A DNA stretch of 17,493 nt. Origin: Desulfobulbaceae bacterium. GTDB lineage: Bacteria > Desulfobacterota > Desulfobulbia > Desulfobulbales > Desulfocapsaceae. The translations under genes were made by a program, and so were the position numbers. How positions within the stretch are numbered: position 1 is the first letter of the stretch; every line of letters starts with the position of its first letter. The notes beneath the pieces were generated by a model that was not told the DNA's origin, made no database searches, and saw nothing but the letters and a program-made list of their open reading frames with translations. Location: the NCBI GenBank assembly GCA_030599175.1, contig JAUVON010000019.1:1-17493 (forward strand), in the 5' to 3' direction. This document shows, piece by piece, positions 7,858 through 15,280 of the stretch.

Positions 7858-9282
7858 TCATCCTTTCAGTTCTTTAGCAAAAAGTTCATTTGCAAGTTTA
7901 GGGTTTGCCTTGCCCTTTGTTTTCTGCATCAACTGCCCGACAAAGAAGCCCATCAGCTTCTCCTTCCCTCCCTTGAACTCTTCAGCCTGGCCAGGGTTAG
8001 CGGCGACAATTTCTTTTATCAGAGCAAGCAACTCACCTTCATCTGAGACCTGAAGAAGATTCTTATCTTTGACTATCTCTTGCGGGTCTTTACCACCTTC
8101 CATCATATCGATAAAAACCGTTTTGGCAATCTTGCCGCTGATAGTCCCCTTATCAACCATCAGCAGGAGTTCACCCAGATGATCCGGAGTCACCTTGCTA
8201 TTCCCTATCTCATCCCCTTTGAGCTCTCGAAGCAACTCTGTCATCATCCAGTTAGAGACCTTTTTGGCTGGTGCTCCCCTGCTTGCTGCTGTCTCAAAAA
8301 AATCGGCTAATTCGCGATCTCCTGTTAAAATTGCCGAGTCATATTCAGGCAACCCATACTGTTCGACAAACCGTGTCTTACGCTGATCAGGAAGTTCAGG
8401 CAGAGTCGCCCGAATCTCTTCTATCCACTCTTGACTGATCTCAACTGGTACAAGATCAGGACAAGGGAAATACCTGTAATCATGGGCATCTTCTTTTCCC
8501 CGCATGGACTCTGTGCAGTTTTTGTCCGGATTCCACAGCAGTGTTTCCTGCACAACATTTCCTCCATCAAGCAGGATATCCCGTTGCCTGCGAACCTCAT
8601 ACTCCAGTGCATTTTGAACATTCCGAAAGGAATTCATATTTTTTAGCTCAGTACGGATGCCCAGTTCTTCCTGCCCGACAGGACGCAATGAAATATTGGC
8701 ATCACAGCGGAAACTACCCTCCTGCATATTGCCATCACAGATATCAAGATAGCGAAGAATTGAATGGATCTTCTTCAGGTAACTGTAGGCCTCCTCGGGA
8801 GATCTCATATCAGGTTCCGACACAATCTCGAGGAGGGGCGTTCCTGTGCGATTGAGATCCACATAGGAGACAGGCTCCACCTCATCGTGGATGAGCTTTC
8901 CTGCGTCCTCCTCCATATGCATCCTGGTAATACCTATGAGTTTTTTTTCTCCATCCACCTCCACCTCCACTCTTCCCGGGCCGATGATCGGCAGATCAAA
9001 CTGAGATGTCTGATATCCCTTTGGTAAATCAGGATAAAAATAGTTTTTCCGGGCAAATGTGTTAAATCGATTCACAACCGAACCGGTAGCAAGTCCCATT
9101 TTAATTGCAAACTCAACGACCTTTTTATTCAATACGGGGAGTACACCGGGCATACCAAGGCAAATAGGGCATGTCTGGGAGTTGGGTGGCGCACCAAACG
9201 CCGTCGAGCAGCCACAGAATATCTTCGATTCCGTTTTCAACTGAGCATGTATTTCAAGCCCTATTACTGTTTCAAACTTCAT
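7858..9282 (-). CDS. gatB: aspartyl/glutamyl-tRNA amidotransferase subunit B
   Basis: Subunit B of the GatCAB complex, which converts Glu-tRNA(Gln) and/or Asp-tRNA(Asn) to the cognate amide form, in the cytoplasm. The 474 residues are full length. Evidence includes [20 protein letters not shown], zinc cysteines C23, C25, C38 and C41, [47 protein letters not shown], and [16 protein letters not shown]. The C-terminal YqeY-type tRNA-binding tail ends in [18 protein letters not shown]. gatA and gatC are not in the window. The start codon is 23 bp from the hairpin end of repeat copy A, so its promoter or leader must overlap that repeat. No strong Shine-Dalgarno is seen (GAGTAG). Confidence 0.95.
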   Translation of the reverse strand: MKFETVIGLEIHAQLKTESKIFCGCSTAFGAPPNSQTCPICLGMPGVLPVLNKKVVEFAIKMGLATGSVVNRFNTFARKNYFYPDLPKGYQTSQFDLPIIGPGRVEVEVDGEKKLIGITRMHMEEDAGKLIHDEVEPVSYVDLNRTGTPLLEIVSEPDMRSPEEAYSYLKKIHSILRYLDICDGNMQEGSFRCDANISLRPVGQEELGIRTELKNMNSFRNVQNALEYEVRRQRDILLDGGNVVQETLLWNPDKNCTESMRGKEDAHDYRYFPCPDLVPVEISQEWIEEIRATLPELPDQRKTRFVEQYGLPEYDSAILTGDRELADFFETAASRGAPAKKVSNWMMTELLRELKGDEIGNSKVTPDHLGELLLMVDKGTISGKIAKTVFIDMMEGGKDPQEIVKDKNLLQVSDEGELLALIKEIVAANPGQAEEFKGGKEKLMGFFVGQLMQKTKGKANPKLANELFAKELKG

Positions 9283-9305
9283 AGTTCTACTCTGTTGTTT
9301 TCTGA

Positions 9306-9430
9306 CCCGAATAAATCGGATTTTTAGAATGCCTGGATAAGTGCCATGAAAGTATATTCAACGATATAATTTTAAACAACCTTCCTAGATTTCTTGTTTT
9401 TTATGACAGGGTTTTAGGAGTAAGGTACTG
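9306..9430 (+). repeat. structured intergenic repeat, copy A
   Basis: Full 125-bp copy of the family described in the findings. It starts with hairpin CCGA-ATAAA-TCGG (9307-9319), has GGATAAGTGCC (9335-9345) and ends AGGAGTAAGGTACTGA. AGTGCC and the distal GGTACT can pair with one G-T wobble. It fills most of the gap between the gatB start and the stop of the 182-residue gene. It shares the 20-base TTTCTTGTTTTTTATGACAG exactly with fragment D. Confidence 0.85.
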
Positions 9431-9446
9431 ATACATATTTACGTTG

Positions 9447-9995
9447 TTACCTTCCTACAGCTGCTTTATTGATCCAGACCCGGATTTTTGGTAGCTCGTC
9501 ATGCCATTCATCACCCACCCGGACCTTCAGAAACATCAGGAAAAGTTTGTTCACCATCCGAATTAATTCCTCAAAGAGAAAGATACGCTCGAGAATCATA
9601 CCTTCAACCTCTTCCGGGTTTTCACTCTTGTCGCTTTCCGTCGTCTCTGTTTTCGGTAACCGTACACTCCTGAACTCCATCAATGCTGCTGCCAGAGTAA
9701 AACTGAATTCATAATTATTATAGTCCAGCCGAATTCTAGCCTGTTCAAGCTTCTTCCCCATCTGCAAGCCCGTCCTTGCCTCTTGTAATTCAGCCTGCAG
9801 ACCAGAACATATAATCTTCTCACTCGACTCACCCTCACCGAACTCCAGAAGCATATGTTTTTCAAAAACCAAAGTAACATCCCCTACTTCCGGCACATCG
9901 ACAGTTCCTCCACGTTCCTCACTCTTCCACCAGAGCCAGGTAAGGAATTCCTGTCCTAAAAACCGTTTTTCTGCTATGAGATCAACTAAATCCAT
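9447..9995 (-). CDS. conserved-looking protein of unknown function next to rdgC
   Basis: A soluble 182-residue protein with no signal peptide or membrane segment. I do not recognise a named domain. Notable stretches are RFLGQEFLTWLWWKSEERGG near the N-terminus, a beta-rich middle (VTLVFEKHMLLEFGEGESSEK), a helical QEARTGLQMGKKLEQARIRL, then FTLAAALMEFRSVRLPKTE. A charged linker (about 118-130) leads to a helical tail. It lies 117 bp downstream of the RdgC-like gene on the same strand. From memory, FLTWLW-type proteins accompany or are fused to RdgC-like domains in some Deltaproteobacteria, so it may be the missing C-terminal half of a split RdgC. That is only inference. Only a distant AAGG precedes ATG 9995. 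Confidence 0.75.
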   Translation of the reverse strand: MDLVDLIAEKRFLGQEFLTWLWWKSEERGGTVDVPEVGDVTLVFEKHMLLEFGEGESSEKIICSGLQAELQEARTGLQMGKKLEQARIRLDYNNYEFSFTLAAALMEFRSVRLPKTETTESDKSENPEEVEGMILERIFLFEELIRMVNKLFLMFLKVRVGDEWHDELPKIRVWINKAAVGR

Positions 9996-10112
9996 ATTAA
10001 TTTTGATACCTTGGTAATATTATTAGGCCCTACAAAAATTAACCTTTCAACACTCCCTGGAGGAGCAAAAAAAGGGGTTGTACAAAACACTACATCAGCA
10101 CCCGGTCTCATA

Positions 10113-10718
10113 TTAAACCAGGACTTCTGGAGTCATTTTGGACAGTAACGATTGACTCTCTTCATCAAGCAGGTGTTCAGCTACAGTGTAGGGAATTTGT
10201 TGACGAATGAAAAGGCCAAAACTTTCTTTAAAAAAATCCTCTAAAACCGCATGAGCTTTCTGGTTTGTTGAGAAAAACAAGAGTGTCGACTCAGTAAGAT
10301 TCCAAGCCAATTCATATGTCGAGGGAACCGGAATAGCCTTTCTCATAAGCTCTACCTTGATTCGCTCCTTTATTTCAACTTTCATGGTTCTACTTAGTTT
10401 CGGGATCTGACGTTCTTTCTTTATACGCTCTTCTTCTTTCTGCACAATTTTATTCAAAATTGCCGGAGAAACCTTCCTCTCATCTACCCTCAAGGTCAGG
10501 GTGATATAATCCCCGGCAATATGTGATGCAAAATCAAACTCAGAATCAAACATATTGAGAATAGACACCCAGCCAATTGAGTACTCATCATAGGTATCGT
10601 CGATATCCTTAAATGAAAATAGAGCAATCCTCTCAGCGATATAGTCCAGCGGGTTTTCAGGTAACTCACCGTCCACAGTAAACCGTACAAAACTCGCAGA
10701 ACCTTTTAATAATCCCAT
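10113..10718 (-). CDS. rdgC: RdgC-like recombination-associated protein (short form)
   Basis: RdgC forms a ring around DNA and restrains RecA. This 201-residue protein aligns by eye with the N-terminal two thirds of the 303-residue E. coli RdgC. Shared features are GWV near residue 49, an ITLTLRVDERKVSPAILNK strand-helix, and a charged helix EEERIKKERQIPKLSRTMKV running into KERIKVELMRKAIPVPS. It also shares the strand LLFFSTNQKAHAVLEDFFKESFGL, matching the E. coli pattern of ...AEDTLALLRKSLG. The C-terminal ~100 residues are absent and may be supplied by the neighbouring 182-residue protein. AAAAGGA six to seven bases upstream supports ATG 10718. Probably an operon with the downstream gene. 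Confidence 0.7.
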   Translation of the reverse strand: MGLLKGSASFVRFTVDGELPENPLDYIAERIALFSFKDIDDTYDEYSIGWVSILNMFDSEFDFASHIAGDYITLTLRVDERKVSPAILNKIVQKEEERIKKERQIPKLSRTMKVEIKERIKVELMRKAIPVPSTYELAWNLTESTLLFFSTNQKAHAVLEDFFKESFGLFIRQQIPYTVAEHLLDEESQSLLSKMTPEVLV

Positions 10719-10894
10719 ACAAATCCTTTTTTATTTTGCTGCAGCTTACAGATCTGAGCGTGCACTTATCTTGATTTTTTCTCGATCCATGCTATTAAAT
10801 TTATCACAGTTTTAAGTGCCTTGCGTGTTTTTCAAATCAAGCTTGTAGGAATTACGAGCAAAGCACTGAACTCCCCTGGTTGGGTTAGTACTAG

Positions 10895-11033
10895 GAGCCT
10901 GTCCGAGAATGCATTTCTCCCCAACTCTTCGTTTTTTTCATAAAAATAATGCTCGCAATATCACTTATATGGCTGTGCTTATTTTTCTGAAAAACCTCGA
11001 TTTGAGAAAAAATGCCTATTCTCGGACAAGCTC
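10895..11033. mobile_element. 139-bp MITE-like element with IS5-type ends and CTAG target duplication
   Basis: Terminal inverted repeats start GAGCCTGTCCGAGAAT on the left and, read inward on the other strand, GAGCTTGTCCGAGAAT on the right, one mismatch in 16. The complementarity continues inside through GCATTT. The element is flanked on both sides by CTAG (10891-10894 and 11034-11037), a YTAR target duplication as used by the IS5 family. It holds no open reading frame, so it is a non-autonomous element needing a transposase from elsewhere. Its interior is AT-rich and partly self-complementary, so the whole can fold into a long imperfect hairpin. Confidence 0.75.
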
Positions 11034-11339
11034 CTAGAAACAATTCTTTCGAATTGTTAGCCTGATTCCTCGTATTTATATATCATTCCTTCGACCCCTC
11101 CACAACTTTTTTCTCTTATTTCAGTGTAATACGATGTCAGCCGTTGTTACTCTACACCCAGGGCAACCTCCTAGATAAATTTTCCTAAGGAATGCAGGAA
11201 ACCATGGTTTACATTACCTTTCAACATTAAAGCTGATAAGTTTATCAACAAATCAATCCGATTGTATCTATATTTATAACCATTACCCTTGACATGGATT
11301 CAACAAATGGTAAAAATGATGCACAAGGTAAATTTGGTG

Positions 11340-11368
11340 TTGACACAATCTCGCTGAACTTGTATATA
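11340..11368 (+). promoter_or_regulatory. sigma-70 promoter of the tRNA-Lys/tRNA-Glu unit
   Basis: Perfect TTGACA (11340-11345), 17-base spacer, TATATA (11363-11368). Transcription would begin near 11375, a few bases before the tRNA-Lys 5' end. Confidence 0.75.
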
Positions 11369-11381
11369 GCCATCACTTTGG

Positions 11382-11457
11382 GGGTCGTTAACTCAGCTGG
11401 TAGAGTATCTGACTTTTAATCAGAGAGTCGCGCGTTCGAGCCGCGCACGACCCACCA
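11382..11457 (+). tRNA. tRNA-Lys (TTT)
   Basis: Acceptor GGGTCGT pairs with ACGACCC. The anticodon stem TCTGA/TCAGA encloses loop CTTTTAA with anticodon TTT at 11415-11417. T-loop GTTCGAG sits in the GCGCG/CGCGC arm. The encoded end is ACCA. Length 76 bases with a normal cloverleaf. Confidence 0.95.
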
Positions 11458-11464
11458 TCGACCT

Positions 11465-11542
11465 GTCCCCATCGTCTAGTCAGGTCCAGGACATCGGCCT
11501 TTCACGCCGACAACACCGGTTCGAATCCGGTTGGGGACGCCA
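11465..11542 (+). tRNA. tRNA-Glu (TTC)
   Basis: Acceptor GTCCCCA pairs with TGGGGAC. The anticodon stem TCGGC/GCCGA encloses CTTTCAC with anticodon TTC. T-arm ACCGGTTCGAATCCGGT and encoded GCCA end. It follows tRNA-Lys by 7 bp and shares its promoter and terminator. With GatB in the genome, its glutamylated relatives may also serve tRNA-Gln. Confidence 0.95.
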
Positions 11543-11550
11543 GGTAATAA

Positions 11551-11589
11551 AAGCACTTAACGGGTACTATCCTGTTAAGTGCTTTTTTT
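11551..11589. terminator. intrinsic terminator, probably bidirectional
   Basis: A 14-bp stem (AAGCACTTAACGGG with CCTGTTAAGTGCTT, one G-T wobble) and loop TACTAT is followed by seven T on the plus strand, ending the tRNA unit. On the minus strand the stem is followed by TTTTATT, so it can also end nadB. Confidence 0.9.
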
Positions 11590-11617
11590 ATTTCTTTACC
11601 TATACACAATTACTGTG

Positions 11618-13288
11618 TTATTTCAAGTTGTTACCTAAACACAGCTCACCAGAACACGCGCCCTGCCGGACAATCCTTCCTTCAGGACTGTTTATTTTGT
11701 CCTTGTAAAATACATTCCATTTTTTTTGCTCTTTATCCTTTGATGGATAATCGAGAATATAATGTAAGCCCCTCGATTCTTCTCTTTTCAGGCTGGCTTC
11801 AATTATTAAAGAAGCAACCAACGTTATATTACTTAACTCCAACATGTTTGGAGTTATTCTGTAGGTTTCTAATATTTCCTCTATTTCGCCCTTCAATACC
11901 TCAATTTTCTGTTTGGCGATTTCAAGTCTCGACTTTTTGCGCACAATACCAACGTAATCCCACATTATCCTTCTGATAACATCCCAGTTGTGGTTTACGA
12001 CGATCTCTTCATCCAATGTCTCCCCTCTACCCTTCTCCAGCTTTTCATTTCCATTGCACTTTATTAGCTTTATTTCTTCCCAGTTTTCTTTACAGTAGCA
12101 GTACGCGTTCTCAGCAAACACCAATGCTTCGAGCAGGGAGTTACTCGCCAATCTATTGCCACCGTGCAGACCGGTACATGCAGTCTCACCTAAGGTGAAC
12201 AAATTTTCTACACTAGTCTTACCGAACTGGTCTGTTAAGACTCCACCACAGAGATAATGAGCTGCCGGAACTACCGGTATGGGTTCCCTGGTTATATCTA
12301 TACCTAGCGATTTACACCTATGATAAATAGCAGGAAATCGATTTTTCAAAAAGTTCGAATCGGCATGGGAAATATCGAGATAGACACAGTCAGCACCAGT
12401 TTTTTTCAACTCCTGGTCAATTGCTCTTGCAACTTTATCCCTCGTGGCGAGTTCAAGCTGTTCAGGCTCGTACGCCCGCATAAACCTTTCACCTTTTACA
12501 TTTATTAAAATTGCACCCTCCCCTCTCACCGCCTCAGAAATGAGAAAATTTTTCGCATTGAGATGATAAAGACAGGTTGGGTGAAACTGGACGAACTCCA
12601 TATTTGCAATCCCGGCTCCGGCACGAAATGCCAGAGCAACGCCATCGCCAGTCGCAATATCCGGATTGCTTGTATAAAGATAAACCTTGCCAGCCCCACC
12701 AGTGCAAAGAACTGATATTTTTGCTGAAAAAATAATCACTTCGCCAGACATCTTTAGCACAATCGCCCCATTGCACTTAGATTTAGTCCTGCTCCCTTCA
12801 ACCTCACATTCCTCCTCTGTGATCAGTTCAGCGCAGGCATGGTTCTCAAACACAGTTATATTTTTTTCATTTCTCACCTTATCGATCAATGCATTCTCAA
12901 TCTCTTTTCCCGTCAGGTCGTATGCATGAGCGACTCTTCTATCAGAATGCCCCCCTTCTTTACCTAAGTTCAATGATCCATCTTCATTCTTAATAAAGTT
13001 AACACCAATATCCATTAATTCAGTAACTCTTGATGGGCCGTCATTCACAACCATCCTGACAACACCTTCATCGCACAAACCATCCCCGGATAGCAGTGTG
13101 TCTCTCACATGATTTTCAAAATCATCCGATTCCCCTAGAACCGCTGCAACGCCCCCCTGAGCTAAATTTGTTGCAGTATCAACCTGCTCCTTTTTTGTGA
13201 TAATATTTACTGTCCCCAATTTAGCTGCCTTCAACGCAAAAGAGAGTCCGGCAATGCCAGTTCCGACCACCAGAAAATCTGATTCCAT
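11618..13288 (-). CDS. nadB: L-aspartate oxidase
   Basis: FAD enzyme that oxidises L-aspartate to iminoaspartate, the first step of de novo NAD synthesis, with oxygen or fumarate as acceptor; cytoplasmic. The 556 residues show the FAD motif GTGIAG (9-14), TNLAQGGVAA (40-49), HSDRRVAHAYDLTG, the active-site EFVQFHPT (231-238) and SEAVRGEGA (251-259). The PAAHYLCGGV block and GLHGGNRLASNSLLEALVF follow, then a helical C-terminal domain. All are typical of NadB rather than SdhA/FrdA. ATG 13288 is preceded only by a weak GGGG. nadA and nadC are not beside it. A parS site lies 17 bp upstream of the start codon, inside its promoter or leader. Confidence 0.92.
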   Translation of the reverse strand: MESDFLVVGTGIAGLSFALKAAKLGTVNIITKKEQVDTATNLAQGGVAAVLGESDDFENHVRDTLLSGDGLCDEGVVRMVVNDGPSRVTELMDIGVNFIKNEDGSLNLGKEGGHSDRRVAHAYDLTGKEIENALIDKVRNEKNITVFENHACAELITEEECEVEGSRTKSKCNGAIVLKMSGEVIIFSAKISVLCTGGAGKVYLYTSNPDIATGDGVALAFRAGAGIANMEFVQFHPTCLYHLNAKNFLISEAVRGEGAILINVKGERFMRAYEPEQLELATRDKVARAIDQELKKTGADCVYLDISHADSNFLKNRFPAIYHRCKSLGIDITREPIPVVPAAHYLCGGVLTDQFGKTSVENLFTLGETACTGLHGGNRLASNSLLEALVFAENAYCYCKENWEEIKLIKCNGNEKLEKGRGETLDEEIVVNHNWDVIRRIMWDYVGIVRKKSRLEIAKQKIEVLKGEIEEILETYRITPNMLELSNITLVASLIIEASLKREESRGLHYILDYPSKDKEQKKWNVFYKDKINSPEGRIVRQGACSGELCLGNNLK

Positions 13289-13305
13289 AATAACCCCAGA
13301 AGAAA

Positions 13306-13321
13306 TGTTTCACGTGAAACA
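13306..13321. promoter_or_regulatory. parS: parS centromere site 1
   Basis: TGTTTCACGTGAAACA is a perfect 16-bp palindrome identical to the chromosomal parS consensus bound by ParB. It lies about 1.2 kb upstream of parA and 17 bp upstream of the nadB start. It is preceded by CCAGAAGAAA, as is site 2. Confidence 0.95.
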
Positions 13322-13341
13322 CGCGTATAAGTCTATTCTAA

Positions 13342-13469
13342 CCCGACTAGTCGGAAATCTTACAGTCACACTGGTTAAGTACTTTGAAAGTAAATGAAAC
13401 AGAATAATTTCAAAATACACTTCTTGACTTCTTGTTTAAAATTACAGAAGTCCAGGAATACGGTACAAA
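13342..13469 (+). repeat. structured intergenic repeat, copy G
   Basis: Full 128-bp copy beginning CCCGACTAGTCGG (CCGACTAGTCGG is a perfect 12-bp palindrome). GGTTAAGTACT lies near 13373-13383, and it ends ACGGTACAAA. It resembles copy E most closely (CCCGACTAGTCGGAAA and AATAATTTCAAAATA-like blocks in both). The long-range pair is weaker here (AGTACT with GGTACA). It is joined directly to copy B. Confidence 0.8.
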
Positions 13470-13597
13470 CCCGAATAGATCGGAATTGTAGAATGGTTGG
13501 ATAAGTGCTATGAAAGGATATTCAACCATAAATTTTTCAACGACCTTCCTCGATTTCTTCTTTTTTTGTTACAGCTTTTATGGGAGTAAAGCACTAA
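13470..13597 (+). repeat. structured intergenic repeat, copy B
   Basis: Full 128-bp copy: hairpin CCGA-ATAGA-TCGG at its start, GGATAAGTGCT in the middle, GGGAGTAAAGCACTAA at its end. AGTGCT and AGCACT are perfectly complementary. It follows copy G head to tail with no gap. Confidence 0.85.
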
Positions 13598-13630
13598 AGT
13601 GCTGGCCCCCACAAACCTAAAGGTACATTA

Positions 13631-13695
13631 TTTAACCACAGAGAGCACAGAGAAAAGAATTTCTTTTTACCCTCTCCTGGTCCTCTGTGGTTTAA
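13631..13695. repeat. AACCACAGAG palindromic repeat
   Basis: AACCACAGAG (13634-13643) and CTCTGTGGTT (13683-13692) are perfectly complementary, with a second CACAGAG after the first arm. From memory, similar AACCACAGAG...CTCTGTGGTT hairpins occur as dispersed repeats in many bacterial genomes. It sits between repeat copies B and C and may have inserted into a further copy. Confidence 0.6.
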
Positions 13696-13705
13696 GGTTA
13701 CCAGG

Positions 13706-13739
13706 ATTTTTAGATCAGAACCACAGGAGTAGGTCCTAA
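13706..13739 (+). repeat. decayed 3' end of a structured repeat
   Basis: The sequence ending CAGGAGTAGGTCCTAA resembles the usual AGGAGTAAGGTACTAA terminus and abuts the first bases of copy C, as expected for a tandem neighbour. Only about 35 bases are recognisable. Confidence 0.4.
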
Positions 13740-13865
13740 TCCGAATAAATCGGAATTGTGGATTCCTAGGACAAGTACCATGTAAGTAAATTCAACCATA
13801 AAAGTTGAAACGGAACTCCTCAATTTCTTGATATTAATTTCAGTTTTTAAGGAGTTAGGCACTAA
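13740..13865 (+). repeat. structured intergenic repeat, copy C
   Basis: Full copy of about 126 bp: hairpin CCGA-ATAAA-TCGG, GGACAAGTACC, end AAGGAGTTAGGCACTAA. AGTACC with GGCACT leaves one A-C mismatch. This copy has two local pairs of its own: TTCAAC/GTTGAA around 13791-13808, and AACTCCT/AGGAGTT. Confidence 0.8.
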
Positions 13866-14093
13866 CACCCTTGGCCATAATTTCACAATAATCCAACCGC
13901 TTCGCTGTTATAAAAGTTACGCAACAGAGAGCCGAGAACTTTGTTAGCAAGCTTCAACGCAGGAAGTGAATCGAAATATCACATACCAGCTTACCTGTCA
14001 TAGTAACACCAACTTAGCCCTATCCTTACAAATTACACACGATTTCATATCAACATCAATCCCAATTCCATCTTTGATTAAACCAGAAGAAAT

Positions 14094-14109
14094 TGTTTCA
14101 CGTGAAACG
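14094..14109. promoter_or_regulatory. parS: parS centromere site 2
   Basis: TGTTTCACGTGAAACG matches the parS consensus at 15 of 16 positions and holds a perfect 14-bp palindrome. It is 391 bp upstream of parA. Preceding bases CCAGAAGAAAT repeat those before site 1. Confidence 0.93.
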
Positions 14110-14373
14110 ATAGAAACTTCCTGTTTCTGTTTATGTTTTATTCAAGACTATAATTGAAGACTAAGATCATATTCTGAAGAAATAGACAGGTTAATCAGAC
14201 CAAACTAAATTTTTTTGGCTGTTTTTAAATATAAACTGTTGCCCATACGCTTTTTTAGAGATTTTTTGATAAATTATATGTACTTTGTTGTCGTTATTCT
14301 AAAATTGGCAACTTAATAGCATTTTTTGCTGTTCACGCGGTCTCTATAAAACAAGCATGGTGTGGATTTTAAG

Positions 14374-14415
14374 TTTCTTGTTTTTTATGACAGAGGTTCA
14401 GGAGTAAGGTACTAA
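14374..14415 (+). repeat. structured repeat, 3' fragment D
   Basis: Only the last 42 bases of the family are present: TTTCTTGTTTTTTATGACAG, identical to copy A, then AGGAGTAAGGTACTAA. No 5' hairpin is found upstream. It ends 85 bp before parA. Confidence 0.8.
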
Positions 14416-14500
14416 AACGGCTTCACTTGGCAACAACTGCTAATGGTTAGATCAGACTTTTTACTACGGTATCAGATTTCATAACAAAGGAATGTAGATA

Positions 14501-15274
14501 ATGGCAAGACTCGGGAAAATTATTGCTGTCGCCAACCAAAAAGGAGGTGTCGGCAAGACAACTACAGCAATAAATCTTGCTGCCGCCTTAGCTAGAAAGC
14601 GAAAAAAAATTCTTCTTGTTGATTCGGACCCACAGGGTAATGCAACGAGCGGGGTAGGGGTGAATACAATTAAACACCGAAATAACCACCTCTACCATAT
14701 GTACACAGACATGGTATCTGCACCTGAAGCTATTAAGACCGACGTGAAGAACCTCTCACTGATACCCTCAAACATAGACCTGGTTGCGGCTGAACTAGAG
14801 CTCATTTCATTGGACAGGAGAGAATATAAATTACAAACTATTTTGCAGCCGTTTAGAGATAAGTACGATTTCATAATCATAGACTGCCCACCGTCCCTTG
14901 GGCTTCTAACCTTAAATGCCCTGACTTCGGCTTCATCAGTACTGATACCTATGCAGTGCGAATACTTTGCCATGGAGGGGTTGGCCAGGCTCATAAACAG
15001 TGTTCGGTCTGTAAAAAAATCGTTTAACAGTGATCTGTATATTGAAGGCCTGGTGCTGACCATGTTTGATAAAAGAAATAGACTTACACACCAGGTGGCC
15101 GCTGAAATTAAGAAACATTTCAGGGATCAACTTTTTAAAACATCAATTCCCAGGAATGTTCGCTTAAGTGAATGTCCAAGTCATGGCCAGACAATTATTG
15201 ATTATGATATTAAGTCGACGGGGGCAGCATCTTATATAAAACTTTCCTCGGAATTTTTGAAAAGGCAAGGGTAA
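14501..15274 (+). CDS. parA: chromosome partitioning ATPase ParA (Soj)
   Basis: MinD/ParA-type ATPase of 257 residues that binds the nucleoid non-specifically and moves ParB-parS complexes. The deviant Walker A KGGVGKTT is at 14-21, Walker A' region DSDPQGN at 41-47, and Walker B FIIIDCPPSLG at 124-134. The short N-terminus without a helix-turn-helix marks the chromosomal Soj type. AAAGGA nine bases upstream supports ATG 14501. parB follows after 6 bp. Confidence 0.95.
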   Translation: MARLGKIIAVANQKGGVGKTTTAINLAAALARKRKKILLVDSDPQGNATSGVGVNTIKHRNNHLYHMYTDMVSAPEAIKTDVKNLSLIPSNIDLVAAELELISLDRREYKLQTILQPFRDKYDFIIIDCPPSLGLLTLNALTSASSVLIPMQCEYFAMEGLARLINSVRSVKKSFNSDLYIEGLVLTMFDKRNRLTHQVAAEIKKHFRDQLFKTSIPRNVRLSECPSHGQTIIDYDIKSTGAASYIKLSSEFLKRQG

Positions 15275-15280
15275 TTACAT

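Larger units (their letters stand above)
10719..11381. other. gene-free region between rdgC and tRNA-Lys
   Basis: About 660 bp without a supportable gene. It holds an inverted repeat AGTGCCTTGC...GCAAAGCACT (10815-10867, one mismatch), the MITE-like element (10895-11033), a perfect 8-bp hairpin AACAATTC-tttc-GAATTGTT (11039-11058) just beyond it, and a 12-bp palindrome AAACCATGGTTT (11199-11210). The tRNA promoter follows, plus a weaker upstream promoter-like pair TTGACA (11289-11294) and TAAAAA (11311-11316). Confidence 0.6.
13289..14500. other. 1.2-kb non-coding parS and repeat region upstream of parA
   Basis: Contains two parS sites, full repeat copies G, B and C, the repeat remnant at about 13706-13739, fragment D, and an AACCACAGAG palindrome. 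The stretch 14160-14370 is AT-rich with T runs, holds a GTTGCC...GGCAAC inverted pair (about 14237 and 14307), and shows no gene. A 63-codon GTG-started reading frame across parS2 was judged not real. Confidence 0.7.

Noticed and set aside
9306..9430. Copy A as an intrinsic terminator of the upstream gene or gatB.
   Set aside because: Neither hairpin is GC-rich enough or followed by a T tract in either direction.
10815..10867. AGTGCCTTGC...GCAAAGCACT inverted repeat as another copy of the structured repeat family.
   Set aside because: It shares the AGTGCCTT/AGCACT idea, but lacks the 5' hairpin, the TTTCTTG block and the unit length, so similarity may be chance.
13342..13865. Tandem repeats as a CRISPR array.
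   Set aside because: Units are about 128 bp with diverged sequence and no regular short repeat plus unique spacer pattern, and no cas genes are present.
13966..14157. 63-codon GTG-started reading frame spanning parS site 2 (reading parS as VSRET).
   Set aside because: The Shine-Dalgarno-like AGGAA abuts the start, composition is not protein-like, no family is recognisable, and the region is explained by parS. A similar frame across parS1 (MFHVKH) overlaps nadB and repeat G.
13289..14500. Replication origin upstream of parA; the repeats contain TTATCCAG on one strand.
   Set aside because: TTATCCAG matches only seven of nine DnaA-box bases. No perfect TTATCCACA cluster, dnaA or dnaN is present, so no oriC is claimed.
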